Source: Thiothrix phosphatis
Lineage (GTDB): Bacteria > Pseudomonadota > Gammaproteobacteria > Thiotrichales > Thiotrichaceae
Length of the DNA stretch: 64,000 nucleotides
Direction of reading: 5' to 3'
Assembly: GCF_035668035.1 (NCBI RefSeq)
Contig: NZ_JAYMYJ010000012.1
Span: 62,001 to 126,000, forward strand
Shown here one piece after another: positions 49,825 through 59,100 of this stretch (its first letter is position 1; the number at the start of each line of letters is the position of its first letter). Made by a program: the position numbers and the translations under genes. A model generated the notes under the pieces. The model worked only from the letters and a program-made list of their open reading frames with translations. It was not told the origin of the DNA and did not search any database.

Positions 49825-52245
49825 CTAGCTTTTCAGGCGTAATGCATTCAATACAACAATGAGGGAACTGGCTGACATCCCAATTGCCGCCATCCATGGC
49901 GCTATCACTCCACTCGCGGCCAAAGGAATTGCCACCAGATTATAGGCTATCGTCCAAAGAAAATTTTGTTTAATGACCGCCTGCATCCGCCGGGCCGTGC
50001 GGATGACGAAAGGCACCTGCTGCAAGTTTTCCGATAACAGCACCATATCCGCACTTGCCTGTGCCAATTGCGAACCGCTGCCCATGGCGATGGAAACCGG
50101 CGCGCCCGCCAATACCGGCGCATCGTTGACGCCATCGCCCACCATCGCCACGGTTGCCCCCTGCGCCTGCAACTGGTGCAGGTACGCCAATTTGTCATCC
50201 GGCAGCCGCCCGCCCAATGCATGGGGAATCACCAGTTGTTGGGCCACCGCAGCAACGGCCACAGGCGCATCCCCACTTAACAAAGTCACGTCCACACCTA
50301 ATCCGCGCAGCTCCTGCACCACCTGCCCAGCCTCCTCACGCAAGTGGTCAGCCAACCCAATGACCGCCAACCAACCAGCTTCAGACCCCAGGAAAACCTG
50401 TGACTGCCCTGCTGTTTGCCCGACTGCTGCGGCTGGCAAATCACACTGCGTCAGCTCCTGCACAAAGCCTTTGCCGCCGATACGGTATTGATGTTGCTGG
50501 TAAACACCGCGTATCCCACGCCCAGGCTCGGCTGCCAATTCGCTGAAACCTACCCGTTTATCACTAAGCCGCAGGATTGCATGGGCAACAGGGTGTTCCG
50601 AAGCCGTTTCCAAACCTGCCGCCAACTGCTTGCAGAAATCGCTGTCAGCATCACCCAGCGCCTGGAAATTGGTGGCTTCCAGTTGCCCATGCGAAAGTGT
50701 GCCGGTCTTGTCAAAAATGATGTGGTTAACCCGCGCCAACGTTTCCAACGCATGACCCCGTGTTGTCAGCACGCCCCTGGAGGTGAGCAGGCCGGTCGCC
50801 GCCGTCAGGGCTGCCGGTGTCGCCAGCGAAAACGCACAAGGGCAGGTTATCACCAGCACCGACAATGCAATCCAGAACGCCCGTGATGGGTCATGCCAAT
50901 GCCACCAGAAAAACACCCCAACCGCAACCAGCAGGATAATGGGCACAAACCGGGAAGCCACCTTTTCCGCCAACCGCGCCAATTCCGGCTTTTCCGCCTG
51001 AGCACGTTCCAGCAGGCGGATGATGGAGGCCAGTACAGTGCTATCGCCCAGTTTTTCCACCTGCATGGTCAACGGGCTTTCAATATTGACCGTACCGCCC
51101 ACCAATGAGTCGCCCTGCTGCTTATGGCAAGGCAGGCTTTCCCCAGTCAGCAGGGATTCGTTGGTGCTGCTCACACCCTCTGTCACCAAGCCATCGGCAG
51201 GCACCACTTCGCCGGGCTTGACCAGCAGGTAGTCGCCCGGAACCAATTGGCTGACAGGCACCACTTCCTGTTCGCCATCACGCAGCCGGGTGGCGGTCGC
51301 AGGCATCAGCCGCACCAGCTCTTCCGCCACCTGCCCTGCCCGGTGGCGCGCCGCCATTTCCAGATAGCGCCCGGTCAGCAGGAAAAACGTGAACATGCTG
51401 ACCGAGTCGAAATAAACTTCACCACCGCCGGTCAGCGTCGCCCACACGCTGGCGCTGAAGGCAATGCCAATCGCCAGCGACACCGGCACATCCATGCCGA
51501 AACGGCCACGCCGCAAATCCCGCCAAGCCGAAGTAAAAAATACCCGCGCCGAATAAAACACGACCGGCGTTGTCATCACCAGGCTGATCCAACGCAGGAA
51601 ATCGCGCATCCCCACATCCATATCCGACGCCACACCGATGTACATCGCCACCGCGATCATCATGACCTGCATCATGCCCAGCCCGGCGACGGCGATCCGG
51701 CGCAAGGCTGCGGATTTTTCCTTTTTTTGCAGGGATTCCAAACGCCCGGGATCAAACGGATGGGCACGATAACCAATGGCGGAAATGGCGGCCAGCACAT
51801 CGCTCAGGTGGATGGCGTTATTGTCCCATTTCAGGGTGGCGCGGTGGGTGGAGTAATTGATGCGGAAATCCAGCACGCCCGGCAATTGCTTGACGTGATT
51901 TTCATTCAGCCATACGCAGGCGGCGCAAACGATGCCTTCCAGAATCAGCGAGGCCTCCCGGACATTGCCCTCCATGTCACGCACAAAGGATTTCTGCAAT
52001 TCCGGCGCATCATAGACCTGCAAATTGCGCAACGCTTCAGGGACAAGCTCTTCCGGACTGCTGCCGATTTCCGTGCGGAAACGGTAGTAATCAGTCAGGT
52101 TATTTTCCACGATGGCGGTTGCAACAGCTTGGCAGCCAGTACAGCATAGGTTATGCACCTCGCCATCAATCTCCACCGGGTAATGGGCATTGGCAGGAAC
52201 GGGCTGGCCACAATGGAAACAGCCTTGTTGCGGTTGGGTTGTCAT
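49825..52245 (-). CDS. ccoI: Copper P1B-type ATPase CcoI/FixI
   Basis: 806 residues. Exports Cu+ across the inner membrane to supply the CuB site of cbb3 oxidase. An N-terminal zinc-finger-like CFHCGQPV and CCTGCQAVA are followed by an HMA domain whose metal site is IVCAACVWL. The membrane metal path contains TCPCAFSLATPAAL (CPC); the phosphorylation site is DKTGTLSHG; SEHPVAHAIL is the HP locus; GDGVNDAPVL is the hinge. The extra N-terminal cysteines and the cco context separate it from CopA. Three bases follow the ccoH stop. Confidence 0.95.
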   Translation of the reverse strand: MTTQPQQGCFHCGQPVPANAHYPVEIDGEVHNLCCTGCQAVATAIVENNLTDYYRFRTEIGSSPEELVPEALRNLQVYDAPELQKSFVRDMEGNVREASLILEGIVCAACVWLNENHVKQLPGVLDFRINYSTHRATLKWDNNAIHLSDVLAAISAIGYRAHPFDPGRLESLQKKEKSAALRRIAVAGLGMMQVMMIAVAMYIGVASDMDVGMRDFLRWISLVMTTPVVFYSARVFFTSAWRDLRRGRFGMDVPVSLAIGIAFSASVWATLTGGGEVYFDSVSMFTFFLLTGRYLEMAARHRAGQVAEELVRLMPATATRLRDGEQEVVPVSQLVPGDYLLVKPGEVVPADGLVTEGVSSTNESLLTGESLPCHKQQGDSLVGGTVNIESPLTMQVEKLGDSTVLASIIRLLERAQAEKPELARLAEKVASRFVPIILLVAVGVFFWWHWHDPSRAFWIALSVLVITCPCAFSLATPAALTAATGLLTSRGVLTTRGHALETLARVNHIIFDKTGTLSHGQLEATNFQALGDADSDFCKQLAAGLETASEHPVAHAILRLSDKRVGFSELAAEPGRGIRGVYQQHQYRIGGKGFVQELTQCDLPAAAVGQTAGQSQVFLGSEAGWLAVIGLADHLREEAGQVVQELRGLGVDVTLLSGDAPVAVAAVAQQLVIPHALGGRLPDDKLAYLHQLQAQGATVAMVGDGVNDAPVLAGAPVSIAMGSGSQLAQASADMVLLSENLQQVPFVIRTARRMQAVIKQNFLWTIAYNLVAIPLAASGVIAPWMAAIGMSASSLIVVLNALRLKS

Positions 52246-52248
52246 GGA

Positions 52249-53097
52249 TTACCCGGTTGCGCCAACAACGCCCACCTTGGTTTCCCCCCTGACTTCATAG
52301 ACATCCTTGCCCCGATTGACATTGATCAGCAAAGCCCAGAGGCCGGACTGAGGCAAGGTGACCGGCTCTCCGTAAGACCCTGGCTCCACTTCCGGCAGGA
52401 CAACTTCGGTGTCGTGGCTCTTGTCGGCAGTGAACATGAACTGTACAGAGACCTGCGCGCCTGTCACCGGCATCCCCTCATCATCGATCACCCGCAAGCG
52501 GAACAACGCAGGCTTGCCAGCGACCGGCGCATCAACCCAGCCATCCATGATGCGCCAGCCCAAAGCGGCCTGTTGGCGCAGCTCATCGACATAACGGTTA
52601 TATTGGGCGATGTTTTTCTGGAAATCATTGGCGACCGCGCCAGAAAAAGCCGACGTGACCTCTTTCCCAACCTCCTTACCATGGGGCGTAGGCAGGAAAC
52701 TGCGGACAAACTCAGCGCTTGCCCCCTTGTTCGCCAGGGTAATGATAATGGAGTCCACGACGGCCAGAACCAAAAAGAAAGTGACAATGATGGCGGGCAC
52801 CCAATGGAACCACCGTTTCTTGGCGGCACCTTCCTTTTGCGCCTGGGCATCCCGGGTGCTGGTGATAATGCCCAGCCCATATGCGGTCATGGTGAAGAAG
52901 GCGAAATGGATGGCGTAGACATCCAGGCCATCCCAATACAGCACCGAAAGGGGAATGTAAACCGCTTGCGTGATCAGGATGGTCAGCAAAGCCGCCATTT
53001 TCCCTGACTTGCCCAATCCCTTGTAGATAAAGAAAAATAGGGCAAACGATGCGGTCACGCCTACCCCCAGCGTCAATGCCAGACTTTGATTTTCCAT
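52249..53097 (-). CDS. ccoH: CcoH/FixH-like protein with extra membrane domain
   Basis: 282 residues, well above the 150-180 of common FixH/CcoH. Four predicted membrane helices occupy about 6-28, 34-55, 60-80 and 102-124; only the last corresponds to the single helix of normal FixH. The remaining 155 residues match the FixH periplasmic domain: DFQKNIAQYNRYVDELRQQAALGW, a beta-sandwich with LRVIDDEGMPVTGAQVSVQF, and VLPEVEPGSYGEPVTLPQSGLWAL. CcoH stabilises CcoN during cbb3 assembly. Position between ccoG (7 bp) and ccoI (3 bp) confirms the role; the N-terminal three-helix part is unexplained. Confidence 0.85.
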   Translation of the reverse strand: MENQSLALTLGVGVTASFALFFFIYKGLGKSGKMAALLTILITQAVYIPLSVLYWDGLDVYAIHFAFFTMTAYGLGIITSTRDAQAQKEGAAKKRWFHWVPAIIVTFFLVLAVVDSIIITLANKGASAEFVRSFLPTPHGKEVGKEVTSAFSGAVANDFQKNIAQYNRYVDELRQQAALGWRIMDGWVDAPVAGKPALFRLRVIDDEGMPVTGAQVSVQFMFTADKSHDTEVVLPEVEPGSYGEPVTLPQSGLWALLINVNRGKDVYEVRGETKVGVVGATG

Positions 53098-53104
53098 GTC
53101 ACCT

Positions 53105-54508
53105 TTACGGTATGATGAAATGTGAAGGAATGATCACAGGCTCCGTCACCTTGCCTTCCGTTGGGGTCAGCTTGAAGTCAAACTCACGGTTCTTCTGTGT
53201 ATCGCCAGGCTGCACAGTATAGCGGACTTTCGCCAGCACCCGCATGCTGGAATCCGGCTTCAGCCCCAAATCGGTAATCTGCCCCAAATCCAGTTCGGCA
53301 TTCGGCAGGTTTTCAATCACCAACGTATACCGTGCGGCCTCCATGGTCTTGTTATTGATCTTGACTTCATAACTGTTCTGGATTCGGCCATCCGAGAGGG
53401 TGACAAACAGCGGGCTGCGCACTTGCACAGCAGTCGCCTCCAGCAATTTGCTGCTGGCGATGCTCCAGACCAGATAGACTGTCGCCAGCAAGGTGGCGGC
53501 ACCATAGCCAAGCGTGCGCAACTTGATGAGCTTGGTTTTTTTGCCTTCCAGCGCATGTTCGGAGGTGTAACGGATCAGGCCGCGTTTCCAGCCCTGTTTG
53601 TCCATGATGGCGTCACACGCATCGATGCACAGCGCACAGTGGATACAACCAATCTGCAAACCGTTGCGGATGTCAATGCCGGTCGGGCACACCTGCACGC
53701 ATAGGCCGCAATCCACACAATCGCCATACCCAGCCGCCAGCCGATTGCCTTGGTCGCGCATTTCCTTGACTGGCTTGATGCGCCCCGCAGCGCCTTCGCC
53801 CCGGTTCTTGTCATAGGAAACGATCATGGTGTCCTGGTCAAACATGACACTTTGGAAACGGGAATACGGGCAAATGTGCAGGCACACATATTCCTGCGCC
53901 CAACCGGCCGCCAAATAGGTGGTTGTCATCAGGATAAAGGCTGTGCCATACATGGCCGCTGGGGCGCTGCCGGTGAAGAAGCGGACAAGCAGGTCAGACG
54001 CATCCCCCCAATACAGGGCAAAGCTGATGCCTGTCCACAACGCCAACAACAGCCAAAGCGCATGGGTCAGGACTTTTTTACGGATTTTTTCAGCATTCCA
54101 AGGTTGCTTGTCCAACCGCAAGCGCGCCACCCGGTCACCCTGAACGAACTTTTCAATCAACCGGAAAGCGTCTGTCCACAAGGTCTGGAAGCAGAAATAA
54201 CCGCAGAACACCCGCCCATACAACGTGGTGACAAAAAACAGCAACACCGCCGCCAGGAACAACAAGGCGGTCAGCCAGAAAATATCCTGCGCATGCACCA
54301 CCAGATTGAAAATGTAATAGCGGCGACCGGGAATATCGAACAAAACCGCCTGATCCGGCCCCACGGCGCGCTCCCAGCGCAACCACGGCAGCAGAAAGAA
54401 TACGGCGTAGGCAAAAACCAGAATGCCGGTCTTGATATTGCGGAAACGGCCTTCCACAGATCGCGGCTGGATGGCCGCCTTGGGTTCGATGACGTGTTCA
54501 ATGCTCAT
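53105..54508 (-). CDS. ccoG: cbb3 oxidase accessory protein CcoG
   Basis: 467 residues. A polyferredoxin-like inner-membrane protein (RdxA/FixG) thought to reduce Cu(II) for copper delivery to cbb3 oxidase. Membrane helices lie near 33-50, 80-110, 150-170 and 190-215; the cytoplasmic [4Fe-4S] ligands are in CVDCGLCVQVCPTGIDIRNG and GCIHCALCIDACD; the C-terminal 110 residues form an Ig-like FixG domain. The QTLWTDAFRLIEKFVQGD stretch is typical. First gene of the maturation operon; possible FNR site 108 bp upstream. The oxidase genes ccoNOQP are not in this window. Confidence 0.95.
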   Translation of the reverse strand: MSIEHVIEPKAAIQPRSVEGRFRNIKTGILVFAYAVFFLLPWLRWERAVGPDQAVLFDIPGRRYYIFNLVVHAQDIFWLTALLFLAAVLLFFVTTLYGRVFCGYFCFQTLWTDAFRLIEKFVQGDRVARLRLDKQPWNAEKIRKKVLTHALWLLLALWTGISFALYWGDASDLLVRFFTGSAPAAMYGTAFILMTTTYLAAGWAQEYVCLHICPYSRFQSVMFDQDTMIVSYDKNRGEGAAGRIKPVKEMRDQGNRLAAGYGDCVDCGLCVQVCPTGIDIRNGLQIGCIHCALCIDACDAIMDKQGWKRGLIRYTSEHALEGKKTKLIKLRTLGYGAATLLATVYLVWSIASSKLLEATAVQVRSPLFVTLSDGRIQNSYEVKINNKTMEAARYTLVIENLPNAELDLGQITDLGLKPDSSMRVLAKVRYTVQPGDTQKNREFDFKLTPTEGKVTEPVIIPSHFIIP

Positions 54509-54615
54509 GTTGTTGCAGTATCCAATCGCTCAGTGGTTTGCAGGCCCCGCCACATCGGCGCGATAACCGGATATGACGAAAAGTCCGCATGATACCCTAC
54601 CCGCTGCGCTTTACA

Positions 54616-54629
54616 TTGCGCGTAATCAA
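54616..54629. promoter_or_regulatory. Possible FNR site upstream of ccoG
   Basis: TTGCGcgtaATCAA matches TTGAT-N4-ATCAA at 8 of 10 positions, with one perfect half-site, 108 bp upstream of the ccoG start. Weak by itself; supported by the common FNR control of cco/fix genes. Confidence 0.35.
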
Positions 54630-54658
54630 GTTGGAATGCTAATTCATTACTTTCCAAC
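54630..54658 (-). terminator. Hairpin downstream of serS
   Basis: GTTGGAA / TTCCAAC, a 7-bp perfect stem with a 15-base A/T-rich loop, 20 bp after the serS stop. It borders the possible FNR site, so termination of serS and start of ccoG lie close together. No clear T-run. Confidence 0.4.
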
Positions 54659-54677
54659 GCTTATTTTCACCAGCCGC

Positions 54678-55952
54678 TTATGCCAGATAAGCCGCGTTAC
54701 CCATATAGGCACGTAACGCTTCGGGAATCCGGATGCGCCCATCAGCCTCCTGATAGTTTTCCAGCACCGCCACCAGGGTGCGCCCGACCGCAAGGCCAGA
54801 ACCGTTCAGGGTATGCAGCAGCTCCGGCTTGCCGGTTTCGGGATTCCGGTAACGCGCCATCATCCGCCGTGCCTGGAAGTCGACGAAATTGGAGCAGGAA
54901 GAGATCTCGCGGTATTTCTGCTGCCCCGGCAACCACACTTCCAGGTCGTAAGTTTTGGCGGAAGAAAACCCGACATCACCAGCGCACAGCGCCATCACCC
55001 GGTACGGCAAGTCCAGCTTCTGCAAAATGGCTTCGGCATTGGCGGTCAGGCTTTCCAGCGCCTCCCAGGAATCTTCCGGGCGCACCAGTTGCACCATCTC
55101 CACCTTCTCGAACTGGTGCTGACGGATCAGGCCACGGGTGTCCTTGCCGTAAGAACCGGCTTCGGAACGGAAACAAGGGGTATGGCAGGCGTACTTCACC
55201 GGCAGGTCGGCGGCGTCGATGATCGTGTCACGCGCCAGATTGGTGACCGGCACTTCAGCGGTCGGGATCAGGTAATAACCTTGCTCGTTATTGAGCTTGA
55301 ACAGGTCTTCCTCAAACTTTGGCAACTGCCCGGTGCCGCGCAGACTGTCGGCATTCACCATGTAAGGCACGTAGGCTTCAACGTAACCATGTTCCTGGGT
55401 GTGGGTGTCGAGCATGAACTGGATCAACGCCCGGTGCAGCCGCGCCATGGCACCGCGCAACACCACAAAGCGGGAACCGGTCAGCTTCGCCCCAGCGTCG
55501 AAATCCATCCAGCCATTCGGCAACCCCAGGTCAACGTGGTCTTTTGCCCCGAAGTCAAACAGCTTCGGCTCGCCCCAACGGCGGACTTCGACATTGGCGT
55601 TTTCGTCCGCGCCATCCGGCACGGAAGCATCCAACACATTGGGGATGCCCATGACGATAGTGTCCAGATCAGCCTGCAAACTGGCGAGTTCCTGTTCCTT
55701 CGCTTTCAGGCTATCGCCCAGATCGGCGACTTCTGCCAGCAGCGGCTGGATGTCCTCACCCTTGGCCTTGGCCTGGCCAATCGCTTTGGAACGCGAGTTG
55801 CGGGTGTTTTGCAGATTCTGGGTTTCCACCTGCAACGCCTTGCGGCGCTCCTCCAGCGCACGGATGGCGCCGACATCCAGCTTGAAACCGCGCCGCGCCA
55901 GTTGGCTGGCGACTTCATCCAGTTCTGTTCTTAAACGTTTGGGGTCCAGCAT
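54678..55952 (-). CDS. serS: Seryl-tRNA synthetase
   Basis: 424 residues, class IIa. Charges tRNA-Ser and tRNA-Sec. The N-terminal two-helix coiled coil (about 28-100, RRKALQVETQNLQNTRNSRSK) grips the long variable arm of the tRNA. The catalytic core shows motif 2 in PCFRSEAGSYGKDTRGLIRQHQF and motif 3 in LNGSGLAVGRTLVAVLENYQ. Start MLDPKRLRTELDEVA is the family start. Divergent from the large membrane-protein gene at 56139. Confidence 0.97.
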   Translation of the reverse strand: MLDPKRLRTELDEVASQLARRGFKLDVGAIRALEERRKALQVETQNLQNTRNSRSKAIGQAKAKGEDIQPLLAEVADLGDSLKAKEQELASLQADLDTIVMGIPNVLDASVPDGADENANVEVRRWGEPKLFDFGAKDHVDLGLPNGWMDFDAGAKLTGSRFVVLRGAMARLHRALIQFMLDTHTQEHGYVEAYVPYMVNADSLRGTGQLPKFEEDLFKLNNEQGYYLIPTAEVPVTNLARDTIIDAADLPVKYACHTPCFRSEAGSYGKDTRGLIRQHQFEKVEMVQLVRPEDSWEALESLTANAEAILQKLDLPYRVMALCAGDVGFSSAKTYDLEVWLPGQQKYREISSCSNFVDFQARRMMARYRNPETGKPELLHTLNGSGLAVGRTLVAVLENYQEADGRIRIPEALRAYMGNAAYLA

Positions 55953-56138
55953 AGCTCTTGTTCCATGAAGGGGAATTCGGAAAAGGCGACATCTTAACCC
56001 AGAACGGCCCTGCTTTTACATGCCTGAACCATGACAGGTGAAGCTTTTGCCGTACTCCAGCCAATAGGACGCACAAAGCTTGACCAGGATGCAGATGATC
56101 CTCATCATCAGGATAAATTGGGATAATTGGGGTGAACC

Positions 56139-59100
56139 ATGCAAAATTTTCTCTTGCGTCTGTCATGCTTGCTTTTTCTTGCCTTGGGCGTCAGTGCCGA
56201 TCCACTGCCGCCCGACCAGGTTCCGGAACCCCTCAAACCGTGGGTCGGATGGGTGCTGGACGGCCATCAAGACCACGCCTGCCCTTACCTCTACAATGCC
56301 GAACAGCGCCAATGCGCCTGGCCCGGTTCGCTGGACTTGCAACTGACCAATACCGGCGGCGTTTTCACCCAGCACTGGGAAACCTACGCGGAAACCCGGG
56401 TGCGCCTGCCCGGCGATGCGCAGCACTGGCCGCAACAAGTCCACAGCGGCGAAAACACCCAGCTTGCCGTCACCGAACAGGACGGCTACCCCAGCCTGCT
56501 CCTGCCCGCAGGCAGCCATGACATCAGCGGGCAATTTTTCTGGGACAAACTGCCCGAAGCCCTGTTCGTCGCGCCGGAAACCGGGCTGGTCAAGCTGTCG
56601 GTGAATGGGGCAGCGATCACCTCCCCCGAATTCAATGCCGCAGGCAGCCTGTGGTTGAGCAGCAATGCCCAGGAAGCCAGCGAAGACAACCTGGATGTGC
56701 AGGTGTTCCGCAAGGTTGAGGACGCCCATCCACTCCAAGTGACAACCAGCATCCAACTGCGGGTGGCGGGCAAGCAGCGGCAGGCCGAACTGGCACCCGT
56801 GCTGCTGGCGGGCTTCATCCCCTTGCGCCTGGACAGCCCGTTGCCCGCCCGCATGGGGCAGGACGGCAAGCTACAAGTGCAACTGCGCCCTGGCGAATGG
56901 ACTATCCAATTGACGGGCCGCGCGCCGGGCAGTCTCAACCAACTGGCTTTGCCCGCCAGCAGCGCGCCGTGGCCATCCGAAGAGGTTTGGGTGTTCGCGG
57001 CGGATTCCACCATTCGCCAAACGCAGGTGGAAGGCGTGAACAGCATTGACCCCAGCCAGACCCGCCTGCCGCCGGAATGGGCCAGCTTACCGGCCTACCT
57101 GATGACCGGCGGCGGCGTCATGAAACTGGCGGAACAACATCGCGGCATAGCGGACAGCCCCGCGCAACTCAGCCTGAAGCGGCAGTTGTGGCTGGATTTC
57201 GATGGCGGCGGTTATACCCTGCAAGACCAGTTGCAAGGGACGCTGGCGCAGGAGTCACGGTTGGAAACATTGTCGGACATCCATCTGGGGCGGGTCAGCC
57301 TGAACGGTGAGCCGCAACTGATCACCCGCCAGCCGCAGGGCGAATCCGACGGCGTGGAAGTGCGCCAACGCACCCTGGATCTGGACGCCGACAGCCGCTA
57401 CGACGCCCGCCAGGGCGTGCCCGTCAATGGCTGGCGGCAGGAATTGCAACAGGTGACCACCACCCTGCACCTGCCGCCGGGCTGGCTGCTGTTCGCCGCC
57501 TGGGGCACGGACAATCTGGCGGCGACTTGGCTGCAACAATGGAATCTGCTGGACCTGTTCCTGGTCTTGCTGATTGTGGTGGCGACTGGCTACCTGTATG
57601 GCTGGCGCTGGGGTGCCGTGGCGGGTGCCGCCCTGCTGCTGACTTGGCACCTGCCGGATGCGCCGCGCTATATCTGGCTGAACCTGTTGGCGGTGGCCGC
57701 CCTGTTGCGCGCATTGCCAGAAGGTGCCGCCGGGTTGCGGCGCTGGCTGGAGCGTTACCGCTGGTTGAGCCTGCTGGTGCTGGCGTTGGTTGTATTGCCT
57801 TTCCTCATTGGCACGGTGCGCATCGCGCTGTATCCGCAATTGACGCCGGAAGCAGGCGGCGTGAGGGATGTTGGCGCAATGCTGGCCGTCGACCAGGACA
57901 CCATGACGGAAGAGGCAGTGCCCGCCGCAGAACCTGCCCCGGCACCCATGCCTGCTGCGCCGGTGGCGGCACCGCCGCCCGAAGCTGAACTAGCCGCTGG
58001 AGCCGCTATGGATGCGCCGCCGGGAAAACCCGCGCCGCAGCAGGCACAACGCAAACTGGCCAACTCCCTTGCCGAAGCGGCGTCAACGTATGACTATGCT
58101 TCCAAAATGTCCGTAGGCTCTGGAGTGGACGCCAAACGGGCGGCCAACCTGCGCAATGTCGACCCCAACAGCATGATCCAGACTGGCCCGGGCCTGCCCA
58201 ACTGGCAGGGCGATACCGTCCTGCTGACTTGGTCGGGGGTGATTACCCCTGAGGAGCGGGCCGACCTGTGGCTGGTTCCGCCATTGGCATGGTCGTTGCT
58301 GAAGCTATTGGGCGTGGCGGTGTTGCTGGCGTTCGCCCTGCGGTTGGCGTTGTTGTCCGGCTTCGGCGGCTGGCCACGGTTGCCGGGCATTGCCAAACGT
58401 GGCGGGCAAGCGGCGGCTGGGCTGTTGCTGGTGTTGCCGTTGTGGGGCGGCTTGCCGACGCCTGCCGATGCCGAACCGTCCACACCGCCTGCCGACATGT
58501 TGCAAACCTTGCAGGAACGCTTGCTGCGCGCGCCGGATTGCCTGCCGGAATGTGCGCAAATTGACGCTATGGACATGCTATTGCAGGCCAATAGCTTGGC
58601 GGTGCACCTGCGGGTGCATGCCGCGATCCCGACAGCGATCCCGTTGCCCGGCGGCCAAAATGTCTGGCTACCGCAATCCGTGCTGGTGGATGGTGTGTCG
58701 ACACAGGCCTTGCGCCGTGACGGCGAGCAGCAGTTGTGGGTGGGGCTAAACCCAGGGCAGCATGATGTGGTGTTGCAGGGCGAATTGCCTGCCCGCAGCA
58801 ATCTGGCCTTGCCGCTGCGCTTGAAGCCGCACCGGGTGACTTGGCAGGGCGAAGGCTGGCAGGTTGACGGGCTGCGTGACAACGGTGTCCCTGAAGACCA
58901 GTTGCAGCTTAACCGCACGGCGGCGATGACGGCGGGGACGGTGGCTCAAGATACGCCAACCTTGCCTGCGTTCGTCAAAATCCGGCGGCGGCTGGATTTG
59001 GGGCTGGACTGGTATGTCAACACCACCATCACCCGCGTCTCCGATAGCGCGGTACCCATTACGCTGTCCATCCCGTTGCTGGCGGGCGAACAACCGCTGA

